Part shown: one piece after another, positions 34,565 to 45,200 of the stretch
How positions within the stretch are numbered: the first letter of the stretch is position 1
Layout of the letters: each line of letters opens with the position of its first letter
Assembly (NCBI GenBank): GCA_947396885.1
Contig: OX377205.1
Span: forward strand, 51,692,676-51,756,675
Direction of reading: 5' to 3'
From: Heligmosomoides polygyrus polygyrus
Lineage: Eukaryota; Nematoda; Chromadorea; Rhabditida; Heligmosomidae
DNA: 64,000 bases
Notes under the pieces: generated by a model
What the model was told of the DNA's origin: nothing
The model's input: only the letters and a program-made list of their open reading frames with translations
Database searches by the model: none
Program-made: the position numbers and the translations under genes

Positions 34565-34790
34565 CACGCTCTTAGGCCTGTGTTAGGGTCTCTATAGAGT
34601 CTCGCGGCAACATCCCGAGAACTCGTCCATATCGCTCCCGCCGCAGTGGAAAGCACGCTGCCACTGTGGTGGAAGCGCGGACGAGTTGTCGCGGAGTCGC
34701 CGCGCACAGAGGTTCCCGAGGGCTGCCGCAGTCCACGGCGGCTCTCATCCGCAGCGCCAGAAGCTGCGAGTGAGATCCGCAGAGGGGGGA
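34565..34790. repeat. GC-rich repeat, first of two direct copies
   Basis: Shares about 220 bp with 35850-36066 in the same orientation. Blocks in common include ACTCGTCCATATCGCTCCCG, CCGCAGTGGAAA and GTCCACGGCGGCTCTCA. Apparent proteins on the minus strand (STAAGAIWTS in both) come from this repeat and are not gene evidence. Confidence 0.75.
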
Positions 34791-35402
34791 TGGATGGTTG
34801 TCGATCATGGTTCATCTATTTGGAAACATTTTTTAAAACGAATCTACATGCTAGGGATATAATAGTTTGGTGCATAATTTCTGTCCATAAAGGAGCTTGA
34901 CAACCAACAATATAATCACCGGTAGTGTCGACAAGTGGAAGCCTATGGAATCCTGCACTCAAAACGTAACGCAAAAAACCTTAGCACGATATTAGGTATC
35001 TTAATTGCACTGGAAACCTCCGTGGCGCTCCAGTCACAAGTTAGTGGTCTGAGGTTTAGGGAAAACCTTTGCACAGAAATGGAGCAACAAAGCAGACCGT
35101 TCTTTTTAGTATGAGCTATAACTGCATCGAAGAGGTCTTCCAGACTCCTCGGAAGGAATGCTGTCATCACAAGGGCTACCACATTATCTTCGAGCTGTTT
35201 GTCAAGCAAGGAACTTTTAGTGGAGGTGGATCGACAAAAGTGAGAGCAAGCGCAAAATGCCACAGAACTCTCGAGTTATAAGAAGTTCTATTAGATTTCG
35301 GGGCTTAGATTCAAGAACTCCTAGCCTGACTTAGAAAACGCTTCTTCACAAATGAAAAAGCGTTTTGCTTACTACATCTTTGACATTCTCAGAGGTCACA
35401 GC
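34791..35402. other. No gene recognised
   Basis: Spacer between GC-rich repeats. Nothing is supported. Confidence 0.4.
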
Positions 35403-35506
35403 TGCCGGCAAAAGTACGCAGTATTGCGTACAGTAACCCTCGCAGCGTCGCACCAACCGCCGTTGTCATGGCGAGTTCGCGGCACCCGCAAGACTCTGCT
35501 GCCGGC
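35403..35506. repeat. CCGGCA-ended repeat, copy 1
   Basis: About 104 bp beginning CCGGCAAAAGTACGCAG and ending CTCTGCTGCCGG. It recurs at 37263-37366 in the same orientation with few differences. The CCGGCA/TGCCGG ends suggest a short inverted-repeat mini-element. Confidence 0.65.
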
Positions 35507-35649
35507 CTTATACTCTCGCGGGAGCATGCGCGAAACGTCCGCAGACGAAGAGTGCACCGCAGACGGTAGGCGTGGCGGCGCGGCGATTGGCCTGGTGAGG
35601 AATCTCGGCGCGATACCCGCCCTTCCGCGGATGCCCCGCCGGGGTATAA

Positions 35650-36066
35650 CTCAGGCCTTAAGGCCCCCACAGAGTCATGCGGCAAAGTTGCTCGCCGCTA
35701 TGGTTAAGGATAGGGCAGGGACGCCGCCAGCGGCGAGCTCTGCGTCTCTGCCCTATGGTTAAGCAAGGGCCGCGGCGCTGCCGCAGAACTCTGTGGGGCC
35801 TTTATCCATAGTGCCGAGCGGCGTTGCCGCAGAACTCTGTGAGGGCGTTTAGGGCCTCTAAAGAGTCTCGCGGCAGCACCACTAAAACTCGTCCATATCG
35901 CTCCCGCCGCAGTGGAAACCACGCTGCAAATGTGGTGGAAGCCGCGGCGAGGACGAGTTGTCCGGAGCCGCCACTCGCAAAGGTACCCGAGGGTTACCAT
36001 AGTCCACGGCGGCTCTCACCTGCAGTGCCAGGAGCTGCGAGTGAGACCCGCAGGAGGGCGTGGTCG
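35650..36066. repeat. GC-rich multi-hairpin block and second direct copy
   Basis: Within 35650-35860 the motif AAGGCCCCCACAGAG recurs inverted twice (near 35788-35802 and 35838-35850). A separate palindrome (ATAGGGCAGGGACGC against GCGTCTCTGCCCTAT) lies at 35711-35756. From 35850 the sequence is the second copy of the repeat at 34565-34790. The block reads as nested inverted-repeat mini-elements. Confidence 0.65.
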
Positions 36067-36769
36067 ATTGGAAGCTTGAGGGGAGGGGTTTTTCTTTGGT
36101 TTTCGGTTCTCATTTTCATGCTTCTTCATGCTTCTAGGTTGTTAGCCATTTTGCTAAACGTAAATAACACGAGCTCTTTCGAATGTGCTAACACGAGCCG
36201 TACGGTGGCCTCATGATAACGCAGTCGGAAGAAGCGTCGGGCGTCGCGTTCACACCGAATCGAGGTTGTTGGTACGGGTCTCGCACAACCAAAACAAGTT
36301 CTCCATCCTTTCAGCGCCACTGAATTGTCACCAAAGTTTTCTGGGAAGGTCAAAACATGGCTTCCCATTAGCTGACCGCTGCAGGTCCTTCTTACGTCCG
36401 AATATCCTTTCAGACTGCCTCCACGACAACCCGTAGAATGGTTGGTGGAGTGGTTAGCACAAGGCTCTATGCTTTACCTATACAGCGGTACTGAAGAACT
36501 TTTTTTTAAATAAGTACTCGTTATTAATGAGCAGATCAGTTACAGTTGCCATTGAACGCCCTTTCGCAGCTATGACGCAGGTCAATGAAAGAAGTGCTTG
36601 AAAGCTCAAATATTCGAGTAAATTTGTTAAGTGTCAACATTTTCAATTCTCCAACAACAGGGAGGAGCAAAGTAGTGAAGGCACACTTTTTTTGAGAACA
36701 GTGCGCTTTCAGCTACATCAGAATTCGCGCTTTACTGCAAGTTTACTCGAATTATGCAAGTGCTATGGC
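36067..36769. other. No gene recognised; tRNA-like A box
   Basis: Near 36440-36475 there is a GGTGGAGTGGTTAGCAC tRNA-like A-box region with no B box in register. No other feature is supported. Confidence 0.35.
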
Positions 36770-37240
36770 TTCACGTTCTTCTCTAAGCTAGCCCAAGACA
36801 TTTGAAATCAAAGCAAATTCTTCCGAATCGAAGTGAGCTCTTTCTACATTAAACTAATAGAAACTCTCCAAGAAAGAAAATTGGTATAATTTTTTGTTCA
36901 AGAAAAATGTTAACATAGTTCTCTTTAAAGTTTTAATTCACGTGCCCAAAAAGTGAACACTTGTTCGAGTTTTTATAAATTTCTTATGGTTGAGGAAAAA
37001 TAATGGTTTGAAACTAGTTTGAAAAAGCGGAAAGGCGGCCATTTTTTATTTTTAAAAGAAAGGATGACACCAAGCCCTCATTCGAAACGTCGCGATTTTT
37101 ATTCGATTGATAGCGAAATTTCTGTTTGCATGGAGTTTCACATCTGTACGCGATGCGACAAAAATAATTGAAAAACACACACATACACATACATGATGTC
37201 TCATGTAAGCAGCATTAACCCTATCAAACAAAAAAAATCG
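36770..37240. repeat. Family D AT-rich repeat, third copy (truncated)
   Basis: Matches 11990-12420 over about 430 bp, for example TAATTTTTTGTTCAA, TTGCATGGAGTTTCACA and GCAGCATTAACCCTATCAA. The right half is cut off where the CCGGCA repeat begins at 37263. Confidence 0.65.
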
Positions 37241-37262
37241 CGACGACCTTTTCAGTGCTTCA

Positions 37263-37366
37263 GCCGGCAAAAGTACGCAGCACTGCGTACAGTAACCCTC
37301 GCGGCGTCGCACCACCCGCCGTTGTCATGGCGGGTCCGCGCCACCTGCAAGACTCTGCTGCCGGCC
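37263..37366. repeat. CCGGCA-ended repeat, copy 2
   Basis: Same sequence as 35403-35506, beginning CCGGCAAAAGTACGCAGC and ending GCTGCCGG. It abuts the truncated family D copy. Confidence 0.65.
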
Positions 37367-37861
37367 TTAAACAATAGCAGGCAGTAGCGTTTTTCGGCTG
37401 ACAGATGAAACAGTAGCTCTTTAGGGAATATTTGGAAAATCTGGACCGCTGTTCAAGTCAAAACTTCGCCAATAAAATGCGAAATCCTGCATTGGACAAG
37501 TAGAGGCAATCAAAAACCAATTAAACACCATATACTGGATGAATGCATTGCGCAAATACTCCGACCACCTTCCAACCCTCTGCACCTGAACACTTCTGTC
37601 CTGTGCCTTGAAACAAGTCTAAAATCAGCTTTAATCCTGCAAAGGATAACAGAAGGACAACGATCGAGCATTCTACCTCCACGGGACATCGTGAAGGCAA
37701 TCTGAATACGTATCTGACATGCACCATCACTTTCGCCATCCATGCGACTGACAACAGTGTTTTACATTTCACAAACAAATCTCGCACCCACTCCAGTGAG
37801 CGGGAAGCCTTGTCGGTTTTTTCGGAACCCGAACCAATAACTCTTGCAATTGCCCGCGATG
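37367..37861. other. No gene recognised
   Basis: Overlapping frames on the minus strand (37510-37950) have no motif and run into the hAT-like element. Confidence 0.4.
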
Positions 37862-39049
37862 CAGGGATGAGCGGGTAGTAAAATTTTGAAACTCGGATAA
37901 CGGATAACGGGTAATTTTGCCCGAAAGTGGCCGGATAACGAACAAACGACAAAAATTGAAACTACTTTTAAACCATTCTTTCTATAATAGTAGGTGGATA
38001 GGTGGGTAGTTGTAACGCTGTCTATGTCACATGTCAGATAAGCCACTTATAACATTCTGATTGGTGTTTTTTCTTCAAGGCACGTGATAGTGGAGTCGGG
38101 AGGGCCGCCTGCCGCATGCTCTCCGACTCAATATTCTTGGTTCGGATTTCTCCTCCAGGTCAACCAACCCCTCCATCCTTTCGAACTCGATGTATTGGTA
38201 CCAGGCCTGCCCGGGCAGGATAATGCACTGAATTGTTCATCGGTTGACCAGTGCAAGTCATTGCATTCGCCAAATACGCATCCAAAGTGCCTCAGCATAT
38301 CACCTAGGAGGAGAATGCGTGCTGCGTGTAGCACTACCATCGTTTATACCCTTTATTCATGTTCTTCAGCTGCAATGAAAACACTATGGATAGATCTCAC
38401 GGAAATTTCTGGGCTTGGGTGGAGCAGTCGTTAAAAAGAGTCGCTTTTTGCTTACTCTCACAAAAAACTTTCTATCGTTTAAATTTAACACTAATTCTTG
38501 CCCAGATCGAATAAAACTCTCTCTCTCTATTGCTTTGGAAAAGGTGAATTGTAAATTTCTGCCAGTGCCAAGCATAGTTTCAAAGAGCGCTAAAAGGTCG
38601 TGTAGATGCGGTATCCGACACATCCTTAAATCGTATGGACGCTTGTCCTTTTCTCCACTGATCGACTGGTTTTTTCCAGATCGTATATTAAGCTAGAAGA
38701 AATTTTGGTGAAAACCCCACAAATAGAAATGAGCAAGGCATTTCAAGGCATTGTTCAGCATTTCAAAATGCGCTATGAGCAATTAGATGGTTTCGTCTAA
38801 TTATATAGTTGAGAACTCTCAGAAGGCACCGACCTGGCATTGCAAGCGTACCTCGACCCAGTGGAAAAAACAAAAAAACGATTTTTTTTTAATCGTCGTT
38901 ATATTCAACTAAGTAATCACAAGCCTGCCACATTTTGTTGCTCGTTATCCGGCGAAAAATCCCCGGATAACGAACAGCAAGACGGATAGGCCAAAAGCAT
39001 CGAAAACCGAATTCCAAATAACAGATAACGGTTAATCCGCTCATCCTTG
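37862..39049. mobile_element. hAT-like element, 1188 bp, GGATAACG motif family
   Basis: The ends are CAGGGATGAGCGG at 37862 and CCGCTCATCCTTG ending at 39049 (12 of 13 matched). CCGCGATG occurs immediately outside both ends (37854-37861 and 39050-39057), an 8 bp duplication typical of hAT elements. Both subterminal regions iterate GGATAACG (37895-37945 and 38945-39035). The interior has no transposase and carries a copy of dispersed family A. Confidence 0.85.
38095..38360 (+). repeat. Dispersed repeat family A, copy inside the hAT-like element
   Basis: Blocks GGTTCGGATTTCTCC, AGGTCAACCAACCCCTCC, TGAATTGTTCATCGGTTG and CAAGTCATTGCATTCGCC match the copies at 48985-49290 and 59560-59835, and the inverted copy at 20215-20390. 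Confidence 0.7.
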
Positions 39050-39057
39050 CCGCGATG

Positions 39058-39313
39058 GTCGGCGCCTTCTTTGACCACGCTACCACGCTGTCTGCACCTA
39101 TGGGGTAGATGATTCATGAGCGCCTCAAAAGGGTGAAGAAATTGGGATATTTTGTCCAATGAAGCCGCTCCATTCTCTTGGCATTAGTAGGGCAACAAAT
39201 GAGCTCCGACACATAACGGATGATCCTATACTAGTGGGAGACTCTCATTTCTAGTGATCTTATTCACAGGAAGCAGCACCGGTGACGCCTAAATATTCAG
39301 CGTTGTTTTTCAG
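39058..39313. other. Upstream flank or first visible intron of the receptor gene
   Basis: The sequence ends in an acceptor (GTTGTTTTTCAG, to 39313). A further upstream exon for the receptor N-terminus must exist because 39314 starts in mid-codon, but I could not identify it. Confidence 0.45.
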
Positions 39314-42249
39314 ATGGCATGGTCGTTTGTCGGACCTACACGGAGAAATTCCCCGATCCAAGCAACCATCCGGTGACGGTAGCGCTATTCGCTGTGCTGT
39401 ACTCCGTTGTCTTCGTGATCAGTTTCGCCGGCAATTTGGGTGAGTGAAGGCCGCGCGGGTGTGTCGTGGGGCACTCTGAATGGGAACTGCTTCAGGAGTG
39501 ATCTACGCCACCGTGAGACATCGCAGTCTGCAGACGGTGCAGAACATCTTCATCGTGAACCTGGCCGTCAGCGACGTCATCCTCTGCGTGCTCTCGATCC
39601 CGCTCACACCGGTCACGCACATCGCCAAGCAGTGGTGGGTTGGTTGATGGCGCAGAAAGTGCAGAGATAAACGGGGAAGTTGGAGCGTACGCGATTTCTA
39701 CGCTTGGGGGGGGGGGGAGAGAAGGACGGCCCGCTTACCGAGGCCATTTTGTTATATAAAGCAGAGAGGCATGAATCACTGACTGCCGACACTTGACGCT
39801 ACACTCAGCCGTTCGTCGTATCTCCGCCGCCAACCGTAAGCACCACAACATGGCAGCGTGGTTTGCAGGCAGCCACGACGCCGGTGTTGACTACATCGCC
39901 GCTTCCACTGCCGGGGGGTCACCAAAGAACACCCACTTGATGAGATTTCGCAAGATGTCGCCACGTGCGCCGCGGCACGGCTCAGACCCCATGATCTGTG
40001 ATGGAAGACGTCGCTGCGCCGCACCATTCGCTTCTGCTTCACTCCAAGATCGCTCCGTTCCCTACGCGTTCTTGCTAGCATGTACTTCTTCCCCAAACAT
40101 TTCCCTAAACATTAGCAAGAGCAAAAATGATGAGCGACGGTGTTTTGATCGGGCAGTCGGTCCTATTAGTCGCTCTGACAATCAATATCGATCGATTTTA
40201 TCCGTCGCTTGAGCGGAGCTGTTGGTTCTCTCCAGACTTTATCGATCTGGGTGGGTGTTCCATGATTATGATGGCCGATGAAAGGTCGATCAGGTAAAAG
40301 GCAGTCGATCCTACCAAAGCCGCTCAGACAATATCAATATCGATCAATATTATCGATTCTTGAGCGCTATCGATTTTCTCCAGAATTTATCAATTAGGTG
40401 GGTGTTCCGTGGTTATGATGGTCCACGGATGGTCGACAGGAAATCAGCCACCATGACGAAGTTTCGCACAGCAATCGATATCGGCCAATATTATTGATAT
40501 TTTGGGCGCTGATATCGGTTTCCTCTCAGACCTTATATCTACCGCTATTATTAATCGCTTCACCTGTTCTCTCTCAGACTTAATCGATCAGGGTGGGTGT
40601 TCCGTGATTATGATGGCCGACGGAAGGTCGACCAGGTAATCAGCTATTCAATGTCATATCTGGGAGAACGCTTGTTTGATTTGGAAATTGTTTACTTTGA
40701 TCTCAAGAGCATGCATACTTCGCGCGCTGGGTTACTAAGCTGTTTCTATCTGCCCAAGTCCTCCAATTTTCAGCGGTGGACCAGTGCAGGTCAGCGAAGA
40801 AAGTTGGTGGGAACTCGATCCGCCTTTGCTCCTTTGAGCACTTCCCATACTACTATATGCAGAGGAGGATAGTTTTTTTTTCGCCCGAAGTCATTCTTTC
40901 CGAAACTCTTCACACCTCGTCGCTTAAAGCACGACGACTGGACAGTTGTCGACGCCACACCAAGCCCTTGGAAACACCCACTTGATGAAGTTTCGCAAGG
41001 CGTCGCCACGGCTATGACGAGCCGCCGCTGCCGGGTTTAGACAACACGTAAAGCGTTGCGGAAGAGATCTCTTATAGAAGATGTCGATGCGTCCCACCGT
41101 TCGCTTCTGCTTTACGCGTTCTTGCTAGCGTGTACTGCTTCTTCTAGCTCCCTACACATCGGCAACAGCACTGTGAAGGTCGCTCAGACATTCAGTGTCG
41201 TTCGATATTGTAGATCGTTTGAACGGTGCTATCGGTTCTCTTCCAGACTTAATCGATCGGGGTGGAAGTTGCGTGGTTTTCATGGCGGACGGAAGGTCGA
41301 TCATACATATATCGACCGATATTATTGATTGTTTGAGCGATGAAGGTCCCTTAGACGTATATCGAACGATATTATTGATGGTTTGAGCGGTACTGTCGTC
41401 TGTTTCTCTCTTGATCGATCTAGGTGGGTGTTGCGTGATTATGATTGCAGTCGGAAGGCCGCTCAGACATTCAATATGGATCGATATTATCGATGGTTTG
41501 AGTGATGCTATCGTTTCTCTATCAGACTTCATCGATCGGGATGGGTGTTGCGTGATTGTGTTGGAGCTCTCGAAGGTCGCACAGACATTTAATGTTGATC
41601 GATATTGCCGGTGCTATCGGCTTTCTCCCCGACCTAACTGATCGGAATGGGTGTTGAGTGATTAAGATGGCTTATGGAAAAGCTTCACGGCATGGAGAAG
41701 CTCTGCCAATATCGATCGATATTATCGATAATTTGAGTGGTGCTATTGGTTTTCTCTCAGACCTAACCAATCGGGGTGCGTGTTGCCTGATTGTGTTGGT
41801 CGACGGAAGCGCTTCACAGCAATTGAGGCGCCTCGACCAAGCAGTCAATATCGGTCGGTGTTCTCGATCTTTTGAACTCGATACTGAATTTCTCTCTGTG
41901 ATACATTGAAGAAAGGAAAATCAAAGGGAGACGGAAAATCCCACCACCTACTAAAGTGGAAGGCATGAGTCACTTCCTGTAGTGGTTCTTCAATAGCAAA
42001 AATAAAGTTCCCATCCTCCCCTCCCCCAATTCTTCGACTACACCAGAATCTCTTATATAATTCTTCCCGTACGTCTCCTCAAGATTAGTGGCCAATGTCA
42101 TGATCTGGAAGACGCTTTTTTTGACTTGGAAATTGTTCACTTTGATCTCAAGAGCATACTTACATACCTCGCGCGCTGGGTTACTAAGCTATTTCTATCT
42201 GCCCAGGTCCACCGATTTTCAGCGGTGGACCAGAGCAGGTCAGCGAAAA

Positions 42250-42298
<49 letters not shown>

Positions 42299-45200
42299 TT
42301 ATTACGGCCGCGTAAGACAGTCGTGTGAAAACAAATTGTAGTGGATGCATGCGAAGGGTGCCGCATTCACAACAACAACAACACAACAACAAAAACTTAG
42401 CTTATGAAACATGCTAATACCTGAAGACAACGATGAGAAGTATCTGAGACAACCTAAGAACTGCGCAGAATTCTTCGACTTGACGGTCACAGATGGGATG
42501 TCTAGTACTGTTGAAGAGCTTTTTTAGCAATTCGTTTAAAGATTCCAAAGTTTTTGGCGGAGTGGTGGATATCACTTTTCAAGTTTTGGTACTTTGACCC
42601 AGCCCTTACAGTGAAAGACTGAGCTCGAATGTTGGTTCTTGGCCTAGCGTATACTGTTTTCCAGATGTTACCTCTTGTTTTTGAAGGAGCAAGTCTGTAA
42701 AAATTTGTGGCCTTGATTCCAAACATTCCTGACAAGATTTTGAAAACGCTGCAAACGTCATTTATGTTTCTGCGTGAACTGAGAGTATGTAGGTCCAGAA
42801 ACTTGTTTCGAATTCTAGGGTTCGGTGTGCGTGCACAAAAGAAACCTTTGTACCGAATAATGGTCTTTCGTGTAAAACTATTTTGCACTTTTTCAAACAG
42901 CTCTATATCCTTCTTTTTCTGTGGCGAAAAAACAGTGGTACATGACTCCACTACTGGCCTAACGTACGTCGTATAAGCTCTCCGTAAAACAGAACAGTTT
43001 TAGTGGATAACCTTTTGAAGATTTGGAAGGTACTTCTTATTGCTTTCCTACAAACTCTCTATAATGTTCTGAAAAATTTAGTTTATTGTCGTAGTGAAAA
43101 CCTAGATCTTTGATTTTGTCTACCATGTTCAAGAGTTGATAGAGTAACTAACTGGTGCGGTGGAGTCACCAACTCTCATCATGAATTTCGTCTTTTCTGG
43201 CGCCAACGGCAACCGCCAATCCTTGGACCACCTAGCAATTTTGTTAATTACAATTTGGAGATCTGATGTCTCGCCTTCTACAATCTCTTCATATATCTTA
43301 AGATCATCGGCAAACTGAGCGCATTTAACCTTAGTGTTGGCCATAATAGAAGGCAAATCTGATGTGTAAATCATGAATAGGATGGGCGATACACTACCTT
43401 GAGGAATTCCACTCCTGACGTCTCGGATGGACGAAAAAGTCTTATTCAATTTGACTTGAAAATTCCTTCCTGTAACATACTCCCTGATCCAACTTACTAA
43501 CAGGGGATGGAATCCAAGGCGCTCAATTTTGCCGATCAATTTCTGGTGGCTGACTCTGTTAAACGCTTTCAAAAAATCGAAGTAAACTATGCCACAACAC
43601 TTTTTGCCATCCAAAGTGATTGTCCAGTCATTGATACACTTAAGCATATTTGTTTCAATAGATCTGCCACTTACGAAACAATGTTGACTTTCTGGGATAA
43701 GCGAATTTTTTTCTAAATGCTCAGTAAAGGATTTTTTAACCAAATTTTCAAAAACTCTAGAAAACAGGGGCGTGATGCTGACTGGTCTGTAATTTCCTGG
43801 GTCCGTAGAAGGCTCTTTCTTTAACAAAGGAGTGACAAAAGAAGGCTTCCATCTATTTGGTATTTCTGACAACATCAATGACTGATTGCAGATGTAAGCG
43901 AATGGTTCCGCAATGACATGAGCGACTTTTTGAACGAATATCAATGGAATAAAATCTGGTGTTAAGCAAGTTGACCTCGGCCATTTTTGGATAACTTCGA
44001 ATACATCCTTCGGTACTTATGAAGCAGAGGGCCCGTGGTGCCGTGGGGTTGCCGGGAAGCATGTTAACGCGGCAACGGCAACGGAAATGCGGCAACCCAC
44101 GGCACCCGAGGACGGGTGCTTCATAAGTACCGGCACCGTGGTGCCGTGGGTTTGCCGCGTTAACATGTTTCCCGGCCACCCCACGGCACCACGGGCCTTT
44201 TGCTTCACAAGTACCCATCCTTCTCTTGTATCCATGGAAGTGTTTCCATGGGGGTATTGGTGCTGGCTTCGAAACGGGGAAAATTTTCATCGTCCTCTAA
44301 GTATTAGGGGGGGGGCAAAAGTAATGAGACACCCATGCCGTGTCCATATCTCTCGTGGCTGGAGTCTGGTTTCGTGCTTATCGTATTTGTATGTTTGTAT
44401 GCTATTTACTGAAGCCCATCTGAAAAGTTCCCACTTCCGCCCTTTCCAGAAGCATGCGAAAACCGCAGTCTGTCTCATGCCGAAACCCCAGCCTGACGAG
44501 TCGACCTGTGTCGCGCAAATCTCCCCCGATTCGCAACCCCGAGCAGCCTGGGCTCAATATTCACGAAAGAGAAGGAAGTACGTCTTCTACCTTAACCCTG
44601 CCAAGCAGCGAGTCTGGGTGAGGCTTGGTGACCTGTTACCGACCTTCGTTCGGCGAGATGTTCACGGCGAGAAGCATCTTTGGAGCTTTTGGGTCTGCGC
44701 CCATGGATCGGTTTACCGGAAGCTGTTTCCCAAGAGCACTACGATGAACTCCAAGGCCATGGTGAACGAAATAGAAGAGATGGACCGGCGACTCGCACTT
44801 ATTCGGTCTCAGCGCTTCAAGAAGGTTCTCCTCTTCGACAACGCCGCACCCCATCGGGAACAAGTGACCACGGATAAGCTTGGCCAGCTGGGCTACGTTC
44901 CTCGCCCACCGTATTCGCTGGACATCTTTCCATGCGACTACCGCTACTATTTGAGCCTACAGGACTTCCTAGTCGGAAGGGACACAAGAACCCAAGCAGT
45001 CCTTGACAACCATGTCGAGCAGTTGATCAACACCAGGCCCAAGCAGTTCTGGAAGGATGGGATCAGGAAGTTGGCTGAGCGATGGCAGCAAGGTCCTTGC
45101 CCTTAATGGCAAATACATTCCTCAGCATCGTTGAGTTGTAATTGAGTTATAGAAAGATAAAGATTTTTTTTTCATTTTGTCTCATTACTTTTGCTCCCCC

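Noticed and set aside
34444..34815. 123-codon minus-strand frame similar to one at 35704-36000
   Set aside because: The similarity is due to a duplicated GC-rich repeat. No protein family is recognised.
39793..40212. 139-codon open frame with basic composition
   Set aside because: The same frame exists inverted at 48348-48758. Both belong to a 535 bp intronic repeat, so it is not a gene.
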